Virus record (IMG/VR): IMGVR_UViG_3300050821_002513
Coordinates: 1-62,473 of that record
Origin: a virus
DNA: 62,473 bases
Strand: one strand, 5' to 3'
The notes under the pieces were generated by a model. It did no database searches. It was given only the letters and a program-made list of their open reading frames with translations, and was not told where the DNA came from. Numbering within the stretch: position 1 is the first letter of the stretch; every line of letters starts with the position of its first letter. Positions 14,326 to 22,650 of the stretch are shown here, one piece after another. The position numbers and the translations under genes are program-made.

Positions 14326-14861
14326 TGCTCGGACTAGCGACTATTTCCGGTGCTGGCATATCGGCAGAACGCTGGTATCGAGCAGTTAGCACATCAAGTT
14401 CATCTTCGGCAGGTTCTTCCGCTGGTTCTTCGCAAGCATCTTCCGCCGCACCAGGTTCTTCACAAACGTCATCGGCTGGTTCGTCAGCACAGTCATCGGC
14501 CGCACCAGCATCTTCTGCACAATCGTCTTCGTCTAAATCGCCGTCATCCGTGGCACCAGCCAAAGGGATGATAATCACGCCTGTATCAGTACCGACTAAT
14601 ACAGCGAACATCACACTTACACTTACAGGAATTAACACGTCATGGAACAACGCGACAACCGTTTTTACCATATCTGGAGTTGCCAACGTTACGAAAGTAA
14701 GTCAAAACGTCACGTCGCCGACGGCAGCAACTGTTGTCATAACGACTGGTTCTAGTACCGGTGTTATGACAGTTTCGGAAACAGTTACCGGTTCAACGTC
14801 GAATACAGTTTTAGTCGGTACTGGTTTGCCATTGATATTCCCAAGTTTCTTTGGGAGTTGA
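14325..14861 (+). CDS. serine-rich appendage protein
   Basis: 178 aa. A short N-terminal head with ERWYRAV (residues 15-21) is followed by a Ser/Ala/Gln/Pro-rich segment (about 22-80) and a beta-rich Thr/Val domain to the end. The head plus Ser-rich design recurs in three other genes of this window (26342, 46290, 49556). Such segments are flexible stalks and possible glycosylation targets; that role is inference. Confidence 0.55.
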   Translation: MLGLATISGAGISAERWYRAVSTSSSSSAGSSAGSSQASSAAPGSSQTSSAGSSAQSSAAPASSAQSSSSKSPSSVAPAKGMIITPVSVPTNTANITLTLTGINTSWNNATTVFTISGVANVTKVSQNVTSPTAATVVITTGSSTGVMTVSETVTGSTSNTVLVGTGLPLIFPSFFGS

Positions 14862-14862
14862 T

Positions 14863-15570
14863 ATGGAACAAGTTGTCTATCTCAAGAAGTCTCGCCGCGA
14901 CATCCAAGCCATTTTGCGTCAAGTCCCTGCTGCATGTGCTGGGAATGTGCCACAAGCCAATTCCGCCATGCGTGCTTTGTTGCTCCGCGTCGGCATGACG
15001 GCACTCTTCAAGATTCGACAAGCTTTTGTCGTTAAGGCTCGCGGCGGCACTGACGAATGCGGCTTGTCTTGGAAACCACTCTCACCGGCCACGATAGCCT
15101 ATTCCAGAAGGCATCCAGGAGTCTTGTGGCCTGGCAAGAAACGGGCACCTTTCCGGCCTTCCTGGATGCTCACAGATGCTCAGAGAAAGCGATGGTGGCA
15201 ACTCAACGCCATTGGAGGGCCGGCCTACGCTTGGACCATTGTGAAGCAAGAAGGCGGCAAGACTCTGATAGGCGAGTACGGCAATACGCCGGTTGATATC
15301 CTTCGTGATACTGGCCTACTTCTAAACTCACTTTCTCCAGGAATCGGCACGAATCATCCGAACCAGATATTCCAGATTGGCAATGGAGATGTGATCGTCG
15401 GCACAAATCGCAAATGGGCGTCTGTCCATCATAACGGTATTCGTGGTAAAATACCCAAGCGACGCCTTTGGGCCGATCCAAGAAACTGGACGCCTGATTG
15501 GTGGTCAGACATTGTCCAGCAGGCCAAAGAAGGATTGCTTGAGATAACTCTTTTCATGATCGGGAGATAG
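14863..15570 (+). CDS. virion morphogenesis / tail completion protein (Mu G-like)
   Basis: 235 aa. The conserved pattern is present: WKPLSPATI near residue 70, ILRDTGLLLNSL near 145, then VGTN, an A-x-x-H-x-G segment and a late Pro-x-Arg. GGGAG lies 5 bases before the ATG, which I prefer to an upstream in-frame TTG. The family completes head-tail joining. Confidence 0.75.
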   Translation: MEQVVYLKKSRRDIQAILRQVPAACAGNVPQANSAMRALLLRVGMTALFKIRQAFVVKARGGTDECGLSWKPLSPATIAYSRRHPGVLWPGKKRAPFRPSWMLTDAQRKRWWQLNAIGGPAYAWTIVKQEGGKTLIGEYGNTPVDILRDTGLLLNSLSPGIGTNHPNQIFQIGNGDVIVGTNRKWASVHHNGIRGKIPKRRLWADPRNWTPDWWSDIVQQAKEGLLEITLFMIGR

Positions 15571-15571
15571 C

Positions 15572-15952
15572 ATGTCGGCAGACAACGGAGTCATCAAAGT
15601 TCCTCGATTCGGTAAAATGAAATACGAACTGGAAGGCTACCAAGTGATCGAGTTCGATACCATTGAGGTCCACGATGAATGGTGGGTAATCGATCAATCG
15701 TTCCGAGACACGGAAAGCAACGTGCCGGTGGACCAGACATGTGCATACAACATGTCGAAATTGACGTTTGTGCAGAATATTTTCAACAAGATATATCAAG
15801 GAGGAAATGGTCCGGTTTTGACACATGGTGAGGCAGCGAAATTCATCGTGGAGGTTCAGAAAGAGGTGCTGAAGATCCGCGATTTTTTAGACCAACCATC
15901 GCCCGATCAGCCCACCTCTCCGCTACCTATGGATGTCCGCTTTTCGCAATGA
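15572..15952 (+). CDS. hypothetical tail-region protein
   Basis: 126 aa, acidic, mixed alpha/beta with a Pro-rich end. It starts 1 base after the previous stop and overlaps the next gene by ATGA, so it belongs to the morphogenesis operon. No family recognised. Confidence 0.5.
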   Translation: MSADNGVIKVPRFGKMKYELEGYQVIEFDTIEVHDEWWVIDQSFRDTESNVPVDQTCAYNMSKLTFVQNIFNKIYQGGNGPVLTHGEAAKFIVEVQKEVLKIRDFLDQPSPDQPTSPLPMDVRFSQ

Positions 15953-16176
15953 AAGACCTGGCGGACAAGGGAGGCGCATTCGCGATGCTGCTCATGGAGG
16001 ATGGTCAGAAGTTTATCAACTCATGGAAGATGCTGCACAATCCGGAAGTGGTTGGGCATTTGAACATGGAAGAATATTTTGATCTTTGTTTAGATGCTGG
16101 TTACACGAAAGAGGCGAGTGAACAGGCGGCGAAAGCTTGGGGATTGAAACGCCTCCAGAAAGATGTGCCGATGTGA
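15949..16176 (+). CDS. hypothetical tail-region protein
   Basis: 75 aa, helical, with an EEYFDLCLDAGY segment. It may be a small assembly partner of the previous gene. The codons for Gly-Leu-Lys-Arg happen to spell GATTGAAAC here; I do not connect that with the intergenic units at 5.5 and 7.2 kb. Confidence 0.5.
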   Translation: MKDLADKGGAFAMLLMEDGQKFINSWKMLHNPEVVGHLNMEEYFDLCLDAGYTKEASEQAAKAWGLKRLQKDVPM

Positions 16177-16190
16177 AAGGATATGACAAA

Positions 16191-16697
16191 ATGAGCAAAT
16201 ATCATCTTTACAAAAAATCTCTTGTTCCAACTGGTGCTGACATTCTCGGACCATTTTATCGTCCAGGTAGTCCATTTCGAACAAAGTTGATTGACACACC
16301 GACTTTATTTTTGAGCGGAACCGTCAAAGATACGAATGGCAATACGCTTGATTGTTATGTTGACTTTTGGCAGGCCGACGAGAACGGTCAATACGACGAA
16401 GAAGGGCCAAACTTTCGAGGCATACAACTTGTCAAGAACGGCATCTATTCTCTTGAGACCGTCAAGCCTGGCTATTACGACATCAGCGATCCGAACGCTC
16501 CGCAGCCACACGACTTTCGTTGTTCGCACATTCATGCCAAAATCTGGATTGATGGAGTCGATGTGTTAACGACGCAACTTTACTTCGCGGATTCAAAGTA
16601 CGATGACACGGACCACTGGTTTAACAAGGAACGCTGTGTATCGTTCGTCGATAGTCAGCACGCTATTTTTGATTTTGTCCTTAAAATTACCGGATAA
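16191..16697 (+). CDS. intradiol ring-cleavage dioxygenase homologue
   Basis: 168 aa. The family pattern is continuous: GPFYRPG at 20-26, DFWQADENGQY ending at Tyr68, GIYSLETVKPGYY ending at Tyr96, and RCSHIHAKIW with Arg110, His113 and His115. Aligned with protocatechuate 3,4-dioxygenase these are the two Tyr and two His that hold Fe(III), plus the active-site Arg; Gln129 before Leu-Tyr-Phe also fits. It lacks the dimerisation N-terminus of catechol dioxygenases and has no signal peptide. I start at ATG 16191 behind GAAAGGA. It could oxidise catechols or serve as a re-used beta-sandwich in the tail; the intact ligands favour an enzyme. Confidence 0.8.
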   Translation: MSKYHLYKKSLVPTGADILGPFYRPGSPFRTKLIDTPTLFLSGTVKDTNGNTLDCYVDFWQADENGQYDEEGPNFRGIQLVKNGIYSLETVKPGYYDISDPNAPQPHDFRCSHIHAKIWIDGVDVLTTQLYFADSKYDDTDHWFNKERCVSFVDSQHAIFDFVLKITG

Positions 16698-16701
16698 AAA
16701 C

Positions 16702-16995
16702 GTGAGATATTGTTCAGGACAATTTCAATCATTTGATGGACTCGACAACCGTCGCGAGTTGATGCTGTTGTTTCAACGCCTCGGCGATCCATTGCCGGAA
16801 GTCCTGAAGCGAGACAAACGGGCCGAGTTCCTTCGGAGAATCGTCAGGATGTCAAACAATGGTTTTGCCGAGAAACAGGTGAAGATTAAGCCATGCGATG
16901 CGGTGGAAGCCTATTTCACTTTCACGGCTATTACGGGCTGTCTGGGAGTGTCGATTGATCGGGCGGCGAAGATGTTGGAGGATGCAGTCCGATGA
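16702..16995 (+). CDS. hypothetical tail-region protein
   Basis: 97 aa from a GTG at 16702, 4 bases after the previous stop. It is helical and charged, with a Cys-rich middle (ITGCLGVS). An upstream start in the same frame would overlap the dioxygenase gene and is rejected. Its stop overlaps the next ATG. Confidence 0.5.
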   Translation: MRYCSGQFQSFDGLDNRRELMLLFQRLGDPLPEVLKRDKRAEFLRRIVRMSNNGFAEKQVKIKPCDAVEAYFTFTAITGCLGVSIDRAAKMLEDAVR

Positions 16996-17573
16996 TGGAT
17001 GCGCTTCTCATGGCTTACCGGGACGCATTAAGGACTGAAAACTTCGGTTACGCAGATGCCGCCCTCTGCGAAATTACCGATGACGGTAGACCGCCTCCAC
17101 GGGCCGGCAATCTCTTTGTGGCTGTGAGTCCAGGTGCGGCGACAAACAACGCCATGCGGAACCTGGACGAATACTTTTCGTTCAGCCTGACATTAACCCA
17201 GAGAATTTCTGTGCCTCTGGACAGAGTCGGCGATCAAATGCTCGCCAGCAAGTTGGCCAGACAGCAAGGCAAAGGCAATCCGAGCTTCAATGCTCGCGTT
17301 GAGCAACTCCGAGCTTGGGGTCATATGAACTGGGATGTTGGTCTGTATAACGCCAACGTCAATCTTGGAGCATGGCGACCGGATCAGACAGAACAGGTTT
17401 ACGGATTCGTCGAGGTGGCTCACTTCGTCAGTGCAGAGAGACCTGTGCTTGTCGGTCCGGATTGGTTTGGTGCTACACCGGAATCTGGCATGATGGGATT
17501 GAAGTCTGAGATTCGTTTCGCTGACGCTCGCAGAATGCAGCCGCAGACATTACCGATTGGGCCATTTGTTTAG
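16992..17573 (+). CDS. hypothetical tail-region protein
   Basis: 193 aa, mixed alpha/beta with a well-formed core (LAWRPD-type and YGF-x-EVAHF segments). The position, right before the tail-tube candidate, is where tail terminator or tail completion genes usually lie, but I see no diagnostic motif. Confidence 0.5.
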   Translation: MMDALLMAYRDALRTENFGYADAALCEITDDGRPPPRAGNLFVAVSPGAATNNAMRNLDEYFSFSLTLTQRISVPLDRVGDQMLASKLARQQGKGNPSFNARVEQLRAWGHMNWDVGLYNANVNLGAWRPDQTEQVYGFVEVAHFVSAERPVLVGPDWFGATPESGMMGLKSEIRFADARRMQPQTLPIGPFV

Positions 17574-17581
17574 AGGAAGCC

Positions 17582-17902
17582 ATGGAACGCCAAATCATCA
17601 ACAAAATGCTGCCGGATGGTCGGATTTGCATCCACTGGTTCCGGCCTTGCGACGACGGGCCGATCAACACGGAGGCTAAAGTCATTCCGACGCAATTCGG
17701 GCCGTTCAAGATGGGCGGCGTACGTGGGCAGATTGCCTGCAATCCAACGCAGAACTATCTGGGGCCGATTGAGAGAGGCATGCAAAGGCTAATGTGCCAC
17801 AGGTCAGAGGATCCTCGAGCTGTGACGTGCCCGACGTGCATGGAAACACCGGAGTTTAAGCAGGCGATGAATGAGATGGCGAATCTACAGGCAAGTGGGT
17901 AA
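17582..17902 (+). CDS. hypothetical Cys-containing phage protein
   Basis: 106 aa. A central Gly-rich strand region is followed by MCHR and CPTC, which may form a zinc site near residues 81-96. AGAGGAAGC precedes the ATG. Function unknown. Confidence 0.5.
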   Translation: MERQIINKMLPDGRICIHWFRPCDDGPINTEAKVIPTQFGPFKMGGVRGQIACNPTQNYLGPIERGMQRLMCHRSEDPRAVTCPTCMETPEFKQAMNEMANLQASG

Positions 17903-17926
17903 AATAAGCCTGCAAAGGAGATAGAA

Positions 17927-18451
17927 ATGGCTCAGCCAGGCCTTGTGGTGCCTATATCTGGTCCCTACGTCGGGGTATGGAACGCATTAGCGCTTGGCAC
18001 TCAAAACGACGACGGGTACATATTGTCGTGCACCATCCAAGGACAAGAAATAAATGCCTCGGATGCCTACGCTTTAACTCTCGTGGAAGGCATCTATCGT
18101 GGTCAGAATTGGCGACTTACATTTCGAGGTCTGGAATGGAATAAGCCTGGATTGATAGCCATTCTCCATGAGTTTGGCAGAACTGCCGCTGACACGCTTG
18201 CTCCGCAACTTGGACCAATAGGAGACCGCTGGAGTACATACGGAGGAACGTTGCTCTTGACGGCCATTCTTGGCAATCCGCCTACCATTCCACAGACTTT
18301 AACAGCATTGAGTGCCTGCTTTGCACCCAATAGCCAAACAGCATTCAACATGACTTCGAAAATGCGAGAAATGCCTCTGGAGATGGTCTTGCTACCATAT
18401 GCCACGACGGTTCTTGGCGTTCCATACGCGCTCCCCTTCACATGCACTTGA
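17927..18451 (+). CDS. probable tail-tube-like structural protein
   Basis: 174 aa, beta-rich, opening Ala-Gln-Pro-Gly with a SCTIQGQEINASDAY segment and an IYRG turn near 60, a style seen in tail tube proteins. AAAGGAGATAGAA gives a strong ribosome site. The gene is followed by a hydrophobic Ala/Gly-rich gene where the tape measure would normally be. Confidence 0.45.
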   Translation: MAQPGLVVPISGPYVGVWNALALGTQNDDGYILSCTIQGQEINASDAYALTLVEGIYRGQNWRLTFRGLEWNKPGLIAILHEFGRTAADTLAPQLGPIGDRWSTYGGTLLLTAILGNPPTIPQTLTALSACFAPNSQTAFNMTSKMREMPLEMVLLPYATTVLGVPYALPFTCT

Positions 18452-18459
18452 GGTGAGTC

Positions 18460-19200
18460 ATTGCGGACCAGGCTACACTTCGGATTGTTCTGCAAGATGC
18501 TGGCGTAGCCGCTGGTACTGCTCCTCCTACATCTCCAGCCGCTCAAACACCTTCGGCCAAACCAGCCGTTCCTACCGATCAATCTTCGACATTCATAACT
18601 CTGGCTCAAAGGACTCTTGGGGTTGTCGGTGGTCCAGTTGGTGCATTTGGTACAGGAACAATAAGTACCGGTAATGCTGCCGTTGGTGCAGCGTCGGCTT
18701 TAGCTGCCGGTTCGGCGGCGACTGCTTTAGGAGTGGTTGCGGCCGCAGCTATCGGTGCTGCTGTGTCTCTCAAGGCGTTTGATGCAGCCGTCAAACCTCT
18801 GATCGATCGTTATGCTCAATACAATCCTGAAATTGCTATTGCTCAGGCCATGGCAGAGGTAAGGAATGTTTTCGGAGACATGCGGCGAGCGAATCAAATT
18901 GGCCCAGAGTTGTCAAGATATGTGGAAGTACGTTCTCAGTTGGAACAGGAATGGAAAGATGTTGAAATAAAGATTCTTACTGCATTGCTACCAATAGCAA
19001 CGGAGGGTTTGCAAATATTGAGAACGGTAGTTAGCGGCCTAAACACGCTATCAGGCGGTCTAGGGCCTATTTTAGACGGCGTAGGTGCAATGCCTGGACT
19101 TGTTCAGATCGTCGTTCGAATCCTTCGATTACTTCAAAATGAAGTCCAAAACCAAGATCAAACATTGGAACCTCGCTCTATTGTGGTGCCGAATTTATAA
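18460..19200 (+). CDS. Ala/Gly-rich tape-measure-like protein, ATT start
   Basis: 246 aa if started at the ATT at 18460. Frame 1 is open from there with protein-like content (ADQATLRIVLQDAG, then a Pro/Ala linker, a long Ala/Gly/Val hydrophobic region at about 55-120 and an amphipathic helical end). The only start codon upstream of residue 92 that fits is ATT, preceded by GAGGTGA at 18450-18456; the next GTG is at 18733 in mid-domain. ATT initiation is rare but known. The shape resembles a short tail tape measure or a membrane-inserting tail protein. Confidence 0.55.
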   Translation: MADQATLRIVLQDAGVAAGTAPPTSPAAQTPSAKPAVPTDQSSTFITLAQRTLGVVGGPVGAFGTGTISTGNAAVGAASALAAGSAATALGVVAAAAIGAAVSLKAFDAAVKPLIDRYAQYNPEIAIAQAMAEVRNVFGDMRRANQIGPELSRYVEVRSQLEQEWKDVEIKILTALLPIATEGLQILRTVVSGLNTLSGGLGPILDGVGAMPGLVQIVVRILRLLQNEVQNQDQTLEPRSIVVPNL

Positions 19201-20597
19201 TGGCTGTTTCATCCATAGCTTCTGATACTGGCTCGGCAGTACTTCCTGACCTCGGAATACTGCAATACAACGATATTCTTTTTTCATCGTTGTACAGTTC
19301 TGTCATGTCTGGCGAGGCTATTCTCGACAATGCTAATCGGACAGTAAAATACATCAAATACACATTGACCGTAGACGGTGTAGTCACGTTAAACGATCAA
19401 CAGAATCAATTGTCGATTGATGGTACATGGGAGAAGTTACGGGCCGATCTTCAAGTATGTGCCGGTACGCTTTTTTACGATGCAAAAGGATTCGGCGTTC
19501 CGTTTATTGTCAATAAACCTGGCGGAACACTATTTGACGTAGCATGGGGACCGATTCCGAAGTTGCTTGATTTCGTTCCTCTCGGCGGCAGCCGCTCTGC
19601 TCGCATTAAGTGGACAATCACATTTTGCATTCCAGAAATTCCGGCAACTACTGAGTTGTTTCGAGTGCTCCAATTCAACAACGAGACATTCCTGTCTTAC
19701 GATGAGGCAGGATTTAGCCATATCACTATTCGCGGCACGCTTGAAATTCCTTTAACGCGACCGACGCAGCAAACAAAAACCTTGAATAGCACTGTCGATG
19801 ACTTTCGTCAGGAGTTCATGGCACGTATCACAGCCGGGTTTGATTTGACTCGCTTCCAAGTATCGAAGAGAGATTTTGATATATCGCGTGACAAAAGGAC
19901 CTTGGAATGGTCATTTCAACTCGATGAGCTTGGTTGGATGGGATTGCCTGGAGGAATACTTGAAGCCGATGGCAGCGTGACAATGCGGCCATATAGACCA
20001 GGATTGGCACTTGCTGGTAAAGTTCAATGGCTCATGACCATCAGAGCCACCTACATCGTTCCGAATGGTCAGGCACGCCGTCTTGCCTATCTGGCATTTT
20101 TGGCCATGTGGAATTACCGGATGCGGTTCAGTGAGTTTGCTTTCATCAATCCGAATGGAGGCGTAGCTAATGCGGCTTTAGGAAATCAAGCACCGTTGGT
20201 TAATATTCAAGCAAATGCATATGCTGCCGCCTACAACAATCGAGTAAATCAAATTGCTACAGCCGCACCTGGGCCAGCAAACACGATCAATGTTTTTAAT
20301 CAAGCAGTTGATGCACTACCAAATCCAAACCCAAACGCCAAAACAAATTCCATGCCGGTAAGCATCGGTTACGAAGAGGGGCTTTACAAAAATTCCAAGA
20401 CAATATCGTTTGAAGCAAGTTGGTTTTTCACGACATTAATGAGCAATCTTCTGGTTGCTTCTGGTTTGTGGAGAAAGACTGGTCTGGAAGGCGGTCAATT
20501 CTGGGCACAATCGGTTGCGAATATAACTGGTGGCAGTTCTTGGTTAGAGAATAAACTTGATCGGGCTGGTGCTGTGATCGTCGACTTTGGCGGTTAA
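19200..20597 (+). CDS. large tail/baseplate structural protein of unknown family
   Basis: 465 aa. The first ~300 residues are beta-rich with IKYTLTVDG and KWTITFCIPE segments; a linker rich in Asn/Pro/Ala (about 345-400) leads to a helical C-terminus. TAATG couples it to the previous gene. No family recognised, but length and place suggest a baseplate or tail-tip component. Confidence 0.5.
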   Translation: MAVSSIASDTGSAVLPDLGILQYNDILFSSLYSSVMSGEAILDNANRTVKYIKYTLTVDGVVTLNDQQNQLSIDGTWEKLRADLQVCAGTLFYDAKGFGVPFIVNKPGGTLFDVAWGPIPKLLDFVPLGGSRSARIKWTITFCIPEIPATTELFRVLQFNNETFLSYDEAGFSHITIRGTLEIPLTRPTQQTKTLNSTVDDFRQEFMARITAGFDLTRFQVSKRDFDISRDKRTLEWSFQLDELGWMGLPGGILEADGSVTMRPYRPGLALAGKVQWLMTIRATYIVPNGQARRLAYLAFLAMWNYRMRFSEFAFINPNGGVANAALGNQAPLVNIQANAYAAAYNNRVNQIATAAPGPANTINVFNQAVDALPNPNPNAKTNSMPVSIGYEEGLYKNSKTISFEASWFFTTLMSNLLVASGLWRKTGLEGGQFWAQSVANITGGSSWLENKLDRAGAVIVDFGG

Positions 20598-20600
20598 ACA

Positions 20601-21299
20601 ATGGCAATCTTTCTCAATGAAAATGTCGCACGTGGTTTATCTCAGAATGCCGCATTTCAGGTCGGCAAGTCTGATGTGGACCGTCTCGGCAACAGTCCGG
20701 AACAAGATGTTCAGGCTGGTTGGCTCATTAATCCTGACATTAGCTGGGTGGAATATGAATGCTGGATTGAATCCTACCTTGACTCTGGAATAGCCATTCA
20801 TCGTCCACTGCCGCAATCAGCACAACAAGTTGATTCTCTAGCCGCGTCAAGCGTTGATGATCCAGACTTCGCTCAAATAACAACCGGTGTCAATCTGACT
20901 TCGAAAGCACGGTACAAGAACATCACCCAGAGAATGGCAACTTCTGTTTATCGGTTCTGTCTCAAAGGCTATGCCAAGAGAGTAGGCTACAGGATTCCTA
21001 TTCCTTCTCTGAAATCGGTAGGCGGTGTGCCGGCTGTACCAGACGACGAACAACCTCAGGCGGCTTATAATAGGATGGTCGGCAATAACGGCGGTGTGCC
21101 GATATTCTTTGCTGAATGGGCTTTATGGTATACTGTGGCCGTTCCTCCACGAGAAGAACAGTTGCCGCCGTCCGATCTCGCTGAGCATATTACGGCGGAA
21201 GATCAATTGCCGACCGGTATTCAAGTGCCGTTAACAGTGCCTGATAGTGAGGCGGTAAATACGCAGCCGCCGCAACTTTTCAATCCGATACGAGGCTAG
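20601..21299 (+). CDS. virion protein of unknown family
   Basis: 232 aa, mixed composition with a Pro-rich C-terminal third. It starts 3 bases after the previous stop and ends 1 base before the portal gene. No motif recognised. Confidence 0.5.
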   Translation: MAIFLNENVARGLSQNAAFQVGKSDVDRLGNSPEQDVQAGWLINPDISWVEYECWIESYLDSGIAIHRPLPQSAQQVDSLAASSVDDPDFAQITTGVNLTSKARYKNITQRMATSVYRFCLKGYAKRVGYRIPIPSLKSVGGVPAVPDDEQPQAAYNRMVGNNGGVPIFFAEWALWYTVAVPPREEQLPPSDLAEHITAEDQLPTGIQVPLTVPDSEAVNTQPPQLFNPIRG

Positions 21300-21300
21300 T

Positions 21301-22650
21301 ATGCCAGCAACTATTGAATCAAACGGCAAGCATGATGCACGGATTGAGGAAGCACTCACTTCGCAACTCACCGAAGGCTACCGGCCTACTCTGCCCATTG
21401 AGGGCATTTATGGTCCTGACGGTATGCCTCTTTATTACATGAGGCGTGATATTGAATTAATGCTGCCTCATCCGATCATTCACTCAGTCTTGGAATACTA
21501 CAAGTCAGGTATCGCTGGTGCCGAGTTTGACGTGAAGTGCGAAGATTCGGAAGTAGGTGAATTCGTCCTAAACCAGTCTCAAAGATTCTGGGACAGAGGA
21601 GTTCCACAATTACAAGAAGGATATGCTTATGGCTGGCAGGGACTGGAGAATGTCTACACTGATGAAGATGGTTACTGGAAGTGGGACTCAACCCACCATT
21701 TTGCCCCGCGGGACACATTTCTTCTCACTGAAAAGCACGTTCCCATTGGGATACGAGTTAAAAATGTCGCCGAAAGGGGACTTGTTGATTTATGGCTTGC
21801 CACCGATGACGTACCGGCTAAAGGATTATGGTATTCTCATAACCCAAGATGGGGACAATACTACGGCCGTTCCCAGCTTTACGGTGCTTGGAGGCCATGG
21901 CGGCGGTTAGCGTGGAAAGACGGAGCTGAAATGGTTATGGATGCCGGCGTGTACCGGGTTTGCTATGCTGGGCCGATTCTGAAGTACCCGGAAGAGGATT
22001 ACCAGAGCCAGATAGGCATCCCAGCTACTACACTTGACTCTCAGGGCCGGCCGAGGCGTTATGCGAGAGACATGGCCCGCATGATGGCCGAACAGTTCAA
22101 GACAGGGGCAGGTATTGGCCTACCAAGCACGATGTATCCAGCCGATCAGGGAGGCGGACCGAAATGGAGTTTGGAATTACCTAAGCAGGTTCTGAACATC
22201 GATCCGATTTTGAACTATGTGAAGGTTTTGTGCGATTGGATTTCTTACGGCATAGGCGTGCCTCCTGAATTGCTTGAAGCATCCGAGACGGGAAGTGGGT
22301 ATAGTGGACGGCGAATACCGATGGAAGCGTTCTTGGACAGTCAGCAGCATATCGCCGATGCCATGCTGCACCTATTCACAAAACAGGTACTTAAACCGCT
22401 GGTGCGGTGGAATTGGGGGCCAGTGAAGTTTGAGGTGAAAGTGAAGAGGTTGATTGAGACAAAGAACAAGGCAGCGGCTGGACAACAGCCAGGTCAACCA
22501 GGCGAGCGACCACAGGACGGCAAACCGGGTGAAGGCATCCTGAAGTCTCCGGAACAGTTTAAGAAGACCGAAGGGTTGTTCAGCCACCACAACCTATTCA
22601 CTGATAGGATTCGGGCAATTGCTCAGAAGGCGTTGAGGGCAGCGGCGTGA
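21301..22650 (+). CDS. portal protein (Mu gp29-like, DUF935 type)
   Basis: 449 aa. It shows a portal-like layout: an N-terminal strand region with RRDIELMLPHP, a central segment with FAPRDTFLLTE and a Trp-rich YSHNPRWGQYYGRS, then GIGVPPELLEASETGSGYSGRR and a helical tail with many Lys. Two segments, 206-226 and 252-293, are echoed in the - strand gene at 28456-29184. Portal and Mu F-type genes lie downstream of the tail genes here, an unusual order. Confidence 0.75.
   Translation: MPATIESNGKHDARIEEALTSQLTEGYRPTLPIEGIYGPDGMPLYYMRRDIELMLPHPIIHSVLEYYKSGIAGAEFDVKCEDSEVGEFVLNQSQRFWDRGVPQLQEGYAYGWQGLENVYTDEDGYWKWDSTHHFAPRDTFLLTEKHVPIGIRVKNVAERGLVDLWLATDDVPAKGLWYSHNPRWGQYYGRSQLYGAWRPWRRLAWKDGAEMVMDAGVYRVCYAGPILKYPEEDYQSQIGIPATTLDSQGRPRRYARDMARMMAEQFKTGAGIGLPSTMYPADQGGGPKWSLELPKQVLNIDPILNYVKVLCDWISYGIGVPPELLEASETGSGYSGRRIPMEAFLDSQQHIADAMLHLFTKQVLKPLVRWNWGPVKFEVKVKRLIETKNKAAAGQQPGQPGERPQDGKPGEGILKSPEQFKKTEGLFSHHNLFTDRIRAIAQKALRAAA

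Noticed and set aside
16141-16150. GGATTGAAAC inside the coding sequence at 16.1 kb
   Set aside because: It encodes Gly-Leu-Lys-Arg in frame and has no hairpin before it.
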